Source of the DNA: Petasospora fabianii
Lineage: Eukaryota; Ascomycota; Saccharomycetes; Phaffomycetales; Wickerhamomycetaceae
Reading direction: 5' to 3'
Assembly (NCBI GenBank): GCA_022641835.1
Contig: CP048716.1
Location: 1,798,001 to 1,862,000, forward strand
DNA length: 64,000 nucleotides
The notes below the pieces were generated by a model, which did not search any database, was not told the DNA's origin, and worked only from the letters and a program-made list of their open reading frames with translations. The translations under genes were made by a program, and so were the position numbers. Shown piece by piece: positions 51,383 through 60,811 of this stretch (within the stretch, counting starts at the first letter, position 1; each line of letters opens with the position of its first letter).

Positions 51383-52984
51383 TCACAAGGCATAACGGAA
51401 GTGTGGGTTCTCCTTATCAGTCAAGTCGGCAAACTCCATGTTTTCCATCTCCATAGTCTCACCAACGAAGCCAGTCTTTTCTCTTTCAGCGGCGATACGG
51501 TCTCTCTTTCTGTTGTCATTCCAGTAAGAGAAATAGATCCAGAAGAGAACCAAGATGGAAGCGGCATAACAAGCGACAATGGTGGCCTTGGCTGGGGAAT
51601 AGGATGGAGCATCTTCTGCTCTGAAAGTCTGTGGACCGATCAAGTTACCAACACAGTAACCAATGAGGTAGATAGCGTTGACTGTGATCTTCTTTGTGTG
51701 GCCAGCCACGTTTGAGGAGAAGAGGGACAAGCAGGCAATCATACCCACTGGGGCAATGAATTGAAGGTAGTAACCAGCCAATCTAGCTTGCTTACTCTCG
51801 TTGGCGAAGGCAAGCATACAGGCACCAATGAAGGTCAAAACGATTGAAGAGATGGCGAGGATCATTCTATGTGGAATGAATCTGTTCAACCAACCAAAGA
51901 GTGGACAACCGACAAGTTCAACGGCACCCCCAACCATACCCATGAGAAGGGCATCCAAAGTAGAGTAACCAAAGTCATCCTTCATGAGGATGGAACCAAA
52001 GTTTGTGATACCACCGTTTGGAATGTTTGTAAGTAGAGCAAAGAAGAAGAAGACCCAAGTTCTGATATCGATAAGGGCCTCAATCAACTGTTTCTTCTTG
52101 AAGTGCTTGTTACCGAAACCTTGGTTGTTTGATCTAATTCTCTCAACAACCTGCAATTTTTCCTTTTCAGTCAGGAACCAAGCAGAAGCTGGAGAGTCTG
52201 GGATATGGAACCAGAACATAACAGCAACAGCACATGTGATGAGACCAGTAACGATGAACAAGATCTTCCAACCTTCAACGGAGTACTTACCAGCGTGTAG
52301 GGCAATACCGTAAGCGATTGCTGATCCGAAAATGTTACCAAACCCGTTACAGGCAAACCAGATACATGTTCTGTAGAATTGTTCCTCCTTTCTGTACCAT
52401 TGTGAAGTGATGATAACCATTGCTGGGGTCACCGAAGATTCGAAGGCACCAAGCATTGTTCTGAGGAAGATGAAACCTGCATAGTTTGGAGTAGCATGCA
52501 GACAGAGAACAACACCCCAGATGAAGATAAAGATGGAAGTTGTCTTTGCAAGTGGGAATCTTTGCAAAAGGGTAGAAACTGGGAACTCGAAGGCCAAGTA
52601 ACCCAAGTAGAATGCGGAACCGACCCATGTATACATGTCGTTAATCATGTTAAGGTCAGTCTTCAAGCCCATAATGGCAGCGTTACCGTTTGTGACTTTA
52701 TCCATAAATTGAACAGCATAGAGGAAACAGATGAGTGGGAGGATGTACAGATCAATCTTGGCGAGAAGCTTGGAACTCTCCTCGGGGGTGAGTTCGACAT
52801 CCTCAGCAGCCATGGCAAGACGCATGGCCTCATCAACATCACCAGTGACTTCAACTGGCTTACCACCTGGTGAGATAACAGTAGTGATGATCTGGTGGGC
52901 ATCACCAATCTGTGCAGCGGAGATGGACACCACTGGGGAAAGGGCATCCTTGGAGTCGATTTGCTTCTCTTCGTCGGACGACAT
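51383..52984 (-). CDS. Major facilitator permease, DAL5/allantoate family (ACS)
   Basis: The product is 533 aa with about 12 membrane segments and is expected in the plasma membrane. The anion:cation symporter family takes up allantoate, ureidosuccinate, nicotinate, small peptides and similar anions by proton symport. Seen: a cytosolic N-terminus, QFMDKVTNGNAAIMGLKTDL after the first segment, GYLAFEFPVSTLLQRFP, LRTMLGAFESSVTPAM, SQWYRKEEQFYRTCIWF, a central loop with WFLTEKEKLQVVERIRSN, and NVAGHTKKITVNAIYLIGYCVGNLIGPQTF. All are typical of the Dal5 subfamily. The substrate cannot be read from the sequence. GATAA sites upstream suggest nitrogen regulation. Confidence 0.9.
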   Translation of the reverse strand: MSSDEEKQIDSKDALSPVVSISAAQIGDAHQIITTVISPGGKPVEVTGDVDEAMRLAMAAEDVELTPEESSKLLAKIDLYILPLICFLYAVQFMDKVTNGNAAIMGLKTDLNMINDMYTWVGSAFYLGYLAFEFPVSTLLQRFPLAKTTSIFIFIWGVVLCLHATPNYAGFIFLRTMLGAFESSVTPAMVIITSQWYRKEEQFYRTCIWFACNGFGNIFGSAIAYGIALHAGKYSVEGWKILFIVTGLITCAVAVMFWFHIPDSPASAWFLTEKEKLQVVERIRSNNQGFGNKHFKKKQLIEALIDIRTWVFFFFALLTNIPNGGITNFGSILMKDDFGYSTLDALLMGMVGGAVELVGCPLFGWLNRFIPHRMILAISSIVLTFIGACMLAFANESKQARLAGYYLQFIAPVGMIACLSLFSSNVAGHTKKITVNAIYLIGYCVGNLIGPQTFRAEDAPSYSPAKATIVACYAASILVLFWIYFSYWNDNRKRDRIAAEREKTGFVGETMEMENMEFADLTDKENPHFRYAL

Positions 52985-55084
52985 GATGAAGTGTATTAGC
53001 TTGTTAGGACCGATTGTAGATGAATGATGTTAATGTGATCTGCGCAGGACCCTGAGTCCATTTAAATAGTTTCTGGACATGATGATGTCAGCATAGTGAT
53101 CTGCACGAGGCGGATAAGATAGTGGCCACACTATGCTGTGGGTGGGCCCATTGCCATAGGGCCAGCAACATACTTGGCTGCCCGATAAGGGTTTTGTAGG
53201 TTGGTTGGTTGAATGGAGGTTGGCCGGGAAACGGCTGAAAGAGAGAAGTTAGCCGCGAGATGTTATATCCGCAACGCGGTAAGAGTTAGCGATCGGATAA
53301 CCTCAAGAAACAATCTATGGATGTGATAAGCATGGAGTTCTTGGAGACTTGAAGATCAAGAGATCAAGAGATGTTTGAACAGCCAAGAGTTCTGTCTTCT
53401 TGGTAGTGTTAGTTCACGAACCCGCCCCCAGATGTGCCCACAAGTTTCTTTGTTGTTTGAGAATGCTCGGCAAACTGGGCATGCTGGGCAGGGCAACGTG
53501 AGCTGAACGAGCTTGGCTCGTGTATTCCTCCTCATCTTGGTTTGGTCTTCACCATCACTGGAACCCGCGTGTGGCCGCAACTACATTTCCGAAGCACAAG
53601 TTTCAACGTTTTAAAGTTCCAACACCTCTCACACACACAACGTTAGCATGTGCACAGATCCGCCTGTCTATTGTGTTCCGAGTCTTGTCTCTCGAGTCAG
53701 CCCTGAGTTCCCTGAAAACCTGCCCACAAAGTTCGATTATGCGCTGATAAGCCCAAAAGTCTGGAGATTCCCAATCGGGGCCGTCCCAGGGTCCTACCTG
53801 CCTCACCGGAGGTCCCCGCGGCGCTGTCCTCTTTCGTCAGTTGGAGTGTTTCGAGCTTCTGGAGACAGAATAGAAAGAATCGTGACTTGGGGACGCTTCG
53901 GTAACCTCATACGGTTAGCAAGGGAATCTTGGATATCTAGATGATAGCATACATAGAGATAACTGAAAAGCTAAACTGTGGCCCTGTATCTGGCCGGCCG
54001 GAAACACCCTTGGCGCCACAGGAAAACGTCCGGAGTACACTCCACATACTTGAATCCACTATCTTTGAGCAACCAGCGCACAGATGCTTTTATGAGCAGT
54101 GTAGTCAGTGTAAGCAGTCCCATCAATCAACAACTAAGCAAAAGAAAAGATGTAGTTTATTGGCTTTTTTTTTTATGGCTTATGGTAATTAAAGAAATCC
54201 ATATCATCTACTGATATGAATAAGCGAGATACTCATCCTGAAAAAAAAACTTCTAAAATTCAATAATACCGCAAATAGAACATTAATACCATTTTCCAAG
54301 GATTTTATCAATGAATAACGAAGGACTCATTGAAAAGCTATATTTACATAGCTCTTAAAAAGAGAACAATTGAGCAGATGATATTTAAAAAGGTACACGA
54401 ATAGATGTTTTTAGGAAGGACTGGTGTTTGGGTGTCATTCCTGATTAGGAAGCGCTTAGATGAGATGGTGGCAAACTTTGGTTTCCATAGTTTCTCAAGG
54501 CATTTTCGACGGTTGTGAGAAATCAGGTATTCTTTCAACACTGATTCCAGCTTATGGAAAAAAGTTCAGCTACTTTTTCTCGTTATTCCATACGATGTGG
54601 CGCAAATGGAACAGAGTGCATGTAGATAGATGATCATGATAGTACAGATCCCCAGAGATAACTTTGATAGAGCGCGACACATGCGGCGAGCTCTGTTGCT
54701 CGTAGATTATATAGAACAGGAGGGCTTCACCAGGTAGGTTCCTATATTCAAAGTTACATAAATATTATTAGGACATATACAGATAAAACATCTGACCCAA
54801 TGGCCAAATAGACACACGACAACGTCGCCTCAAGCCTTACAAGCTGAAAGTACGATCCAACAGCTTCTCCAGTTTTTTCGCGGCTCATCGGAAGTCTACA
54901 GTAAATGGGGTGGCCAAAACTTTCCGGCAAATACTCTTCGGCACCCTTCTTTCTCTTTCATTTGCAATATCCTTCTTATTGCCAAGAACTCGCATATCAG
55001 GTCCCCTGAAAAAGTGCACTATAAAAGGTCCCTGACTTCCCACTTTATCAATACATTCCGGCTTTATCACAGTGGCACATCATC
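52985..55084. other. Divergent intergenic region (2.1 kb)
   Basis: This lies between the permease and the AIF1-like gene. It holds the GATAA cluster and, at about 54130-54560, a stretch clearly more AT-rich than its flanks with a 65-codon minus-strand frame I cannot assign. No RNA gene was seen. Confidence 0.45.
53113..53330. promoter_or_regulatory. Four GATAA sites upstream of the DAL5-like permease
   Basis: GATAAG occurs at 53113-53118, 53184-53189 and 53325-53330, and GATAA at 53296-53300, between 130 and 350 bp before the start. GATAAG is the site of GATA factors (Gln3, Gat1, Dal80) that control DAL5 in S. cerevisiae under nitrogen catabolite repression. Control here is inferred. Confidence 0.5.
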
Positions 55085-56323
55085 ATGACACAACCGCAAC
55101 CTCATCGCATTCTCTACGTCGGAGGCTCCTTTGGAGGCATGGCCTCGATCCGGGAGTTTATTCGTCTTTTCAAAGAAGCAGAAGTGCCCTCCACAAAGCA
55201 GATCGAGATCTTCCTCATCGAACCACGAGCTGGATTTATCAATCTCCTTGGAATCCCAAGAGCAGTTATCGATGTCGATTTCGCTAGAAAGACATACATG
55301 AATGCAGAGAAGTACAACATTAACTTCTCATCAGTGGAGACATCTTTCCCAGATGTTAAGGAGAAGATCCTTAATGCTAAATGTAACGAAAAATTGCCTG
55401 AGAATCTCAAAATCCATTTCATTCAGGGAAAATGTGTCTCCTTTGTCGATGATCATACAGTCGATTATCAATTAGAAGGAGACCAGGCTACCAAAGTTCT
55501 GAAGTTTGATTACTGTGTCTTTGCTACTGGAAGACGCAGAAAATGGCCATTTGATCCAGTCGCACTCACCGAGGACCAATACGCCGATGAGATGAAGAAG
55601 AGTAAGGCCCAAGTTGATGCTGCTCAGACTATCACTGTCATTGGTGGTGGTGCGCTCGGTATTGAGATTGCAGGTGAGGTGAAGGAGACGTATCCTGAGA
55701 AGAATGTTGTCCTTGTTCACCCACATCCTTTTGTTCCCCCTGAGATTTATGCCTCGAAGAATTTCAAAGATAAGCTTGCTGATGGCCTTGAAAGTTCTGG
55801 CGTTGAACTCATCTTCAATACAAGAATCGAGAAGGAGCTGGAAAATGGTGACCTCATTACGACTGATGGAAGAACTCTCAAGTCGGACCTCAACATGTGG
55901 TGTAATTATCACAAGAACAACATTGAGCCACTCCTTCCAGTGTTCCAGGATTCTATCGAACTTGATAGAAGTGAGGTAATTGTTGATAACAGATTGTTGA
56001 TGAAGGATCACAAGAACATCTTTTGCGTTGGTGATGTGATAAATGCTCGTATCATCAAGACATGTGGTGGTGCGTGGCATCAGGGTGAACACGTTGCCAA
56101 AAGTTTGTTCAATATCCTCGTGAAGGACAAGGAGGAGTACGACTGTATTGACATTGATAATTGGCCAAAGGGTATGACTATCGTTGTTGGAACCCATATA
56201 TGTATCACACAGTGGAACAATATTGATGACGGCAAGATCGTGTTCAACGACCCACTCACGCTCAAGTATTATCAGGACTATGGCTGCACTGAGCAGAGAG
56301 AGAGGCTCAACATTGATCATTAA
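55085..56323 (+). CDS. AIF1: AIF/AMID-like FAD-dependent NAD(P)H oxidoreductase
   Basis: The product is 412 aa (378 in S. cerevisiae Aif1). The family reduces quinones or oxygen with NAD(P)H, and some members act in apoptosis-like death. Seen: an N-terminal dinucleotide fold ILYVGGSFGGMAS (about residues 9-21), FDYCVFATGRRRKWPF, a second fold TVIGGGALGIEIAGE (about 183-197), and IFCVGDVINAR near residue 315, the typical third FAD contact. There is no mitochondrial presequence. The family is large, so orthology to Aif1 is likely but not proven. It is convergent with the SDR gene (84 bp). Confidence 0.8.
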   Translation: MTQPQPHRILYVGGSFGGMASIREFIRLFKEAEVPSTKQIEIFLIEPRAGFINLLGIPRAVIDVDFARKTYMNAEKYNINFSSVETSFPDVKEKILNAKCNEKLPENLKIHFIQGKCVSFVDDHTVDYQLEGDQATKVLKFDYCVFATGRRRKWPFDPVALTEDQYADEMKKSKAQVDAAQTITVIGGGALGIEIAGEVKETYPEKNVVLVHPHPFVPPEIYASKNFKDKLADGLESSGVELIFNTRIEKELENGDLITTDGRTLKSDLNMWCNYHKNNIEPLLPVFQDSIELDRSEVIVDNRLLMKDHKNIFCVGDVINARIIKTCGGAWHQGEHVAKSLFNILVKDKEEYDCIDIDNWPKGMTIVVGTHICITQWNNIDDGKIVFNDPLTLKYYQDYGCTEQRERLNIDH

Positions 56324-56407
56324 AGTCACACTACGCTAACTATACCCATACTGTGTATTTGATTCTAACTATGGCCATAACCATCATCTAAACTTAAACG
56401 GCTCTCC

Positions 56408-57184
56408 TTAAGCAGCAATAAATCCACCATCAACATCAATAGTACCACCAGTCAAGTAGTCTGAAGCGGCACTGGCAAGGAAGACTGTCGGACCTCTAAA
56501 GTCATCAATGTTACCCCATCTCCCAACTGGAATTCTCTTGAGCAATGCTTCACCCTTAACATTCTTAATGATACCTTCCTCAGTCATATCCGTCACGATA
56601 TACCCAGGAACGATAGAGTTCACTGTGATCCCGTATGGTGCCCATTCATTGGAAAGACCTTTGGTAACGGCATGGAGGGCACCCTTGGAAGCGGTGTATG
56701 GGATAACGTTGGTTCCACCAAAGAATGAGTAAAGAGAGGCAGTGTTGATAATCTTTCCTTTCTTCTTCTCCTTGATCCAATAGTTGGCAAAGGCTCTAGA
56801 GAGTCTGAAAGGCGTTGTCAAGTTGACTTGAAGCACATCGTTCCATGCCTGATCGGTAACGTCTGTAGCCGGTCCTCTGCTTGTGATACCAGCATTGTTG
56901 ATTAGCACATCAACGGTGCCAGTAGTGGATAGTTTGAGTGCCTGTGGTAAGATCTCATCAACTTCCTTATCGTTGGACATATCAGCAACGATAGTGTGTA
57001 CCTTAGGGGCACCAAGAGCTTCGTAGATCTTGACCGCTCTAGATGGGTCAGTAGCTGCTCTATGGACGATAACAAGCTCAGCACCGGCCTGGGCTAGTCC
57101 GGATGCCATTCCTTCACCGATTCCCTTGGTGGCACCGGTTATTACAACGACTTTTCCCTTAAGAGAAAAGAGTTCTGCGGACAT
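56408..57184 (-). CDS. Short-chain dehydrogenase, KduD-like (2-deoxy-D-gluconate 3-dehydrogenase type)
   Basis: The product is 258 aa with all classical SDR landmarks: TGATKGIG (about residues 16-23), NNAG (about 96-99), and the catalytic triad Ser150, Tyr163 and Lys167. The ending GRWGNIDDFRGPTVFLASAA, then SDYLTGGTIDVDGG, strongly resembles bacterial KduD and fungal gluconate/2-keto-deoxygluconate dehydrogenases. The likely reaction is NAD(P)-dependent oxidation of a sugar acid or sugar alcohol; the substrate is uncertain. It sits beside a 3.6-kb gene-poor stretch. Resemblance to bacterial enzymes raises old horizontal transfer as one possibility, but related SDRs are common in fungi. Confidence 0.82.
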   Translation of the reverse strand: MSAELFSLKGKVVVITGATKGIGEGMASGLAQAGAELVIVHRAATDPSRAVKIYEALGAPKVHTIVADMSNDKEVDEILPQALKLSTTGTVDVLINNAGITSRGPATDVTDQAWNDVLQVNLTTPFRLSRAFANYWIKEKKKGKIINTASLYSFFGGTNVIPYTASKGALHAVTKGLSNEWAPYGITVNSIVPGYIVTDMTEEGIIKNVKGEALLKRIPVGRWGNIDDFRGPTVFLASAASDYLTGGTIDVDGGFIAA

Positions 57185-60100
57185 TTTGTTGGATGGATGA
57201 GCTGATTATGTGATTGAGTCTGTCAGGTGAGGTTGATTAGCTTTAGCTAGTTTCTTTATCTGATAACGATCACACAACGATTACTTGAGAGCTTGTTCGA
57301 ATGTAGAATCTCTTTCGATCTAAGCTTATGTTTCAAGGTCTAACAGACAAGTACTTGTTATGTGGGATGTAGAGGGGTTGATAGAAGAAGCCACAGCTAA
57401 GAACACCTGGAACTAGCACAGGGATAAGAAGTCGACAGGGGGCATAGATTATTATCAACCTCGAGAACACCCCCGCAGGCTCTCGTATTGTTACGGCCAC
57501 CGTGCTGTATCGCTAATCTTACCCAATTTAGCGTGGTGTACGGGTTCCTCTATTGCTGAGTAATTATAATGGTAAGTTTTCAATGGTTCAATGGTTTTCA
57601 TATAATCTTAATTCAGACCACTGTCCCATGTTCCTAGTTATCACTTGGTATATAGGCGTAGCGTATGTCGAATGCCTTATCAGTGGTTTACATTGATCTC
57701 TTCTGGGATATCACTAGGGATATCACAACTAAAAAAAATCAATGAAATGTCAATGTTGATGGGCTTGCCAGCACAGGTAACATACAAATGACAATTTTTA
57801 CTCTCTTAAGTGGTTGCAGTACGGATGTTTGTTTTGGACAGGAGAATCACCGGATTTTGTCGGGAATGAGGCAAGTGTCCATTCCCATGTGATTCAAAAT
57901 ACACTGTAAACAGGGAGTGTCCCAGGACTAATGGGGCAACAGTTGACAGATATCTCTTGACAGGTTATGTGGTGGAGATTTCTCAGATACGGAGATATCT
58001 CATAGTGCCACGGCTGGGGTTGTACTCTTTCAATAGGAACAGGGTTTTTTATTAGGTCGTCATAGTGTCTAAAAGGAAGACGCCTTTATGTACTGGGAAG
58101 GATGTAATCCGTATAATGGTTGGTAGAGATGAACGTAGTGTTGAATTGTGCACACTGGGATTGTTTACTTTTCCCCGGGTTCAACTAGAAGAAGGATCCC
58201 CCCAATTTTAATCATTACCTGTCAAATGTCTATGATGGGAGGTGTCTCAGGGGTCGTGGAGCACGTTTCAAGGTAATACCAGGTGTTGACATTGTTACAT
58301 ACCGTGTGGAATGTCTCTGAGAGCGGTGCATTTGAGACACCTGTTGTGGTATTTGAAGAATGCATCTCAAGGGTGTTGATCATTCCAAGATATGAGATGA
58401 AGATCTGAGCGGTATGTAGGAGGACCACAAGCCTGACATGATATTGCGAGGGAGGGAAGGGTGTTTTTCTTCGAGTAAAGAGAAAGCCCATCACAAGGGC
58501 CCCTTTTCTATTACCATAGAGGAGAAGATAACCTGTGTCCCCTCCAAGGAGGACTTTTTGCCATGAAAAGACAAAAGGTTTATAGGTCCCTCAGACGCGT
58601 AAACGCAGACGCATTGCATCATAAGATGTGTCTCAACGCTCCCATCTGGAGAGGCGCGCAATCTGGCCTCATGCGCCTTGCGGAGAATGAGCTCGAAACC
58701 TCAAGAGAAGGACTTATCTTTGATAAACCACGTCTGAGATGGTTGGGAACCAGTAGTATTCTCTATGGAGATTGTTTACGGAATAGAGAATCCCACTATT
58801 TCAACTTGCATGCCCCGGCCACGCTTCGTATTGCTGCTATAGACATTAAGATCTTCTGCATATCCCTCATGCAGACTTTCAACGGGCGGAGGATCGACCG
58901 CGGCAGATATGTTTCCCTCATTCCTCTAGCACACCCACCACCTCTGGTAAACCCGCTGTCAAGACACACAGAGACCAACCAGATGCACACCTTTGAGTAA
59001 TGGACACATGTATAGGGAATATGGGTTGTGCAGGAATATCTCCAGACATCTACGACGGGCATTGCAAAGAGAAAACGTGAAGACTTTAAGGTGGACAGGG
59101 AAAAACAGCGATACCCTGGTAGCATGGAGGATCGTCCATGATTATTAAGGCATGGGTACAAGGCCAGAGGCCAGTAGTTGCCTGTGCAAAAAATGATAGG
59201 CGTAGGCTTATCTCTATGGCTGGTTTGCTATGAGACTTGGGTGTAGTGTGTTATACGTTATTTGTATGCAACAGTGATACATGTCTCAAGTCTGTCACCA
59301 GCCACGTCAAAATCAGGCATGTTTGTTGTGAGAAGTCACTGTTTTGTTTTGACTTTTCTTTTCATTACTGGTGTCATCACGTCTTCCTACCTTCAAGTAG
59401 TGGTCCACCAGGTGTTGGTTGCGGATCTAAAGTATGCACATTCGAGAATAGAGATTAACATCTCAGTCACAGATTCATAAACCTCAAAGCGTATGAAAAG
59501 TGAAGACTTCATATTCAACTAGATCTCAAATAAAAAGCAATGCACTCCGCAAGAGAGATACAGTCCCACTGTTCCATTACTCAGTTGGAATTGCGGAGGG
59601 GCCGTAACTGTCAACTGTCAACGAGGATCGTGCTACCAAATTAGGTGACCTTTTGTTTCTGTAGCAAAAAGCAGAAGCAAAAGCAAAAGCAAAAGCATAG
59701 GTAGGCGCTCAAGGATCACGGTTCGGTTGATTTTAATCAATACCGAAAAACCTTGTACCTCAACTTCTGATTTGTTACGAGCCTCGACCAAAAAGTTTCA
59801 ATTATACACGGGGTGCATAGGAGCGCTGGAGGGAGAAGTACTTTTCCTCACAACAGCGTAAACCTCGATTAAGCAATCTATCTTTGCGAAATAGACAGCC
59901 TCGCAACAAAGCATAGGAAGCGTTTGACAGCTACGCTTTGGGTACGTTATGTCCAATATTATTTGCCCTGTTCTCCTGGACCCAAGAAATTTCGGGCTTC
60001 CGTAGTGGTCCCTGAAGGAGTAGAGATGTCGATGCAAGGGTTCCAATATTGAATATATCCACGCACAGAAGGAAGCATCTCGCCAAACCCCTGCACCAGA

Positions 60101-60811
60101 AGGATCCATTTCACTCTATTTTTTCCTTCATTTCACTCAACAAGGTCACCAATTGATAACTATCTATCTATTCATCAACAGAAACATGTTTTGTTTTTGC
60201 GGAGAAACAGCCGCCCGCAGAGAGCCATCTGCCGCAGTTGATGAAGGTTCATAAACACACTCGCAGCTAACACGCCCCCCAGGTTTGTGTTGGTTGTCAT
60301 AGAGATTGCGACGACTGCAGCCTACTATTTCTAGACAAATCGGTCAAGACAAATGTCTCACAGAAGAACAGATTTGGACGCTGGCGTGCATACTCCTGCA
60401 TGCGCAATGCGCGCCTTGTCCATGCCTGTGCGTGTGACAAACAACAACATCTCGAACGTTACGACGGCCCCACCCACCACCTTGTTTATATACAATGCTA
60501 CTTTCCTGGGTCAGACGATTTCACTTAACTCTTTGCTTTTGAGGTTATAACCATCACAGTGACATTCCACAACCTGCCGTATCCTAATATTCTATCAACC
60601 ACAGGCCCAATCTAAACTTTTTACTTGTTCCTCCTTGTCACTTACACGCATACCGACGCCAACGTTTACACAGTTCGTAGTTTGGCACATTCCCTTCACC
60701 AGTGACCGACCATTCTTTCTTCCAATTTTCAACGAACACTTCACAACAGAAAGTTTCATCTAACGTCCCGTTTGAAGGAAAGGGTCATCCATATAGCACA
60801 GTAAAGCAAAA
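57185..60811. other. Long divergent intergenic region (3.6 kb)
   Basis: This lies between the SDR gene and BEM1. Open frames are short (up to 145 codons at 58563-59000) and unlike known proteins. Seen: a hexanucleotide repeat at 59667-59696 and a C/A-rich leader-like stretch at about 60540-60800. No RNA gene was recognised. Confidence 0.45.
59667..59696 (+). repeat. AAAAGC hexanucleotide repeat
   Basis: Five units, the second with one changed base. Confidence 0.8.

Noticed and set aside
55472-56329. 285-codon open frame opposite the AIF1-like gene
   Set aside because: It overlaps a well-supported flavoprotein and has no recognisable domain.
58563-59000. 145-codon frame as a possible gene
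   Set aside because: It has no family features, overlaps an opposite-strand frame and its codon use is unlike that of the real genes.
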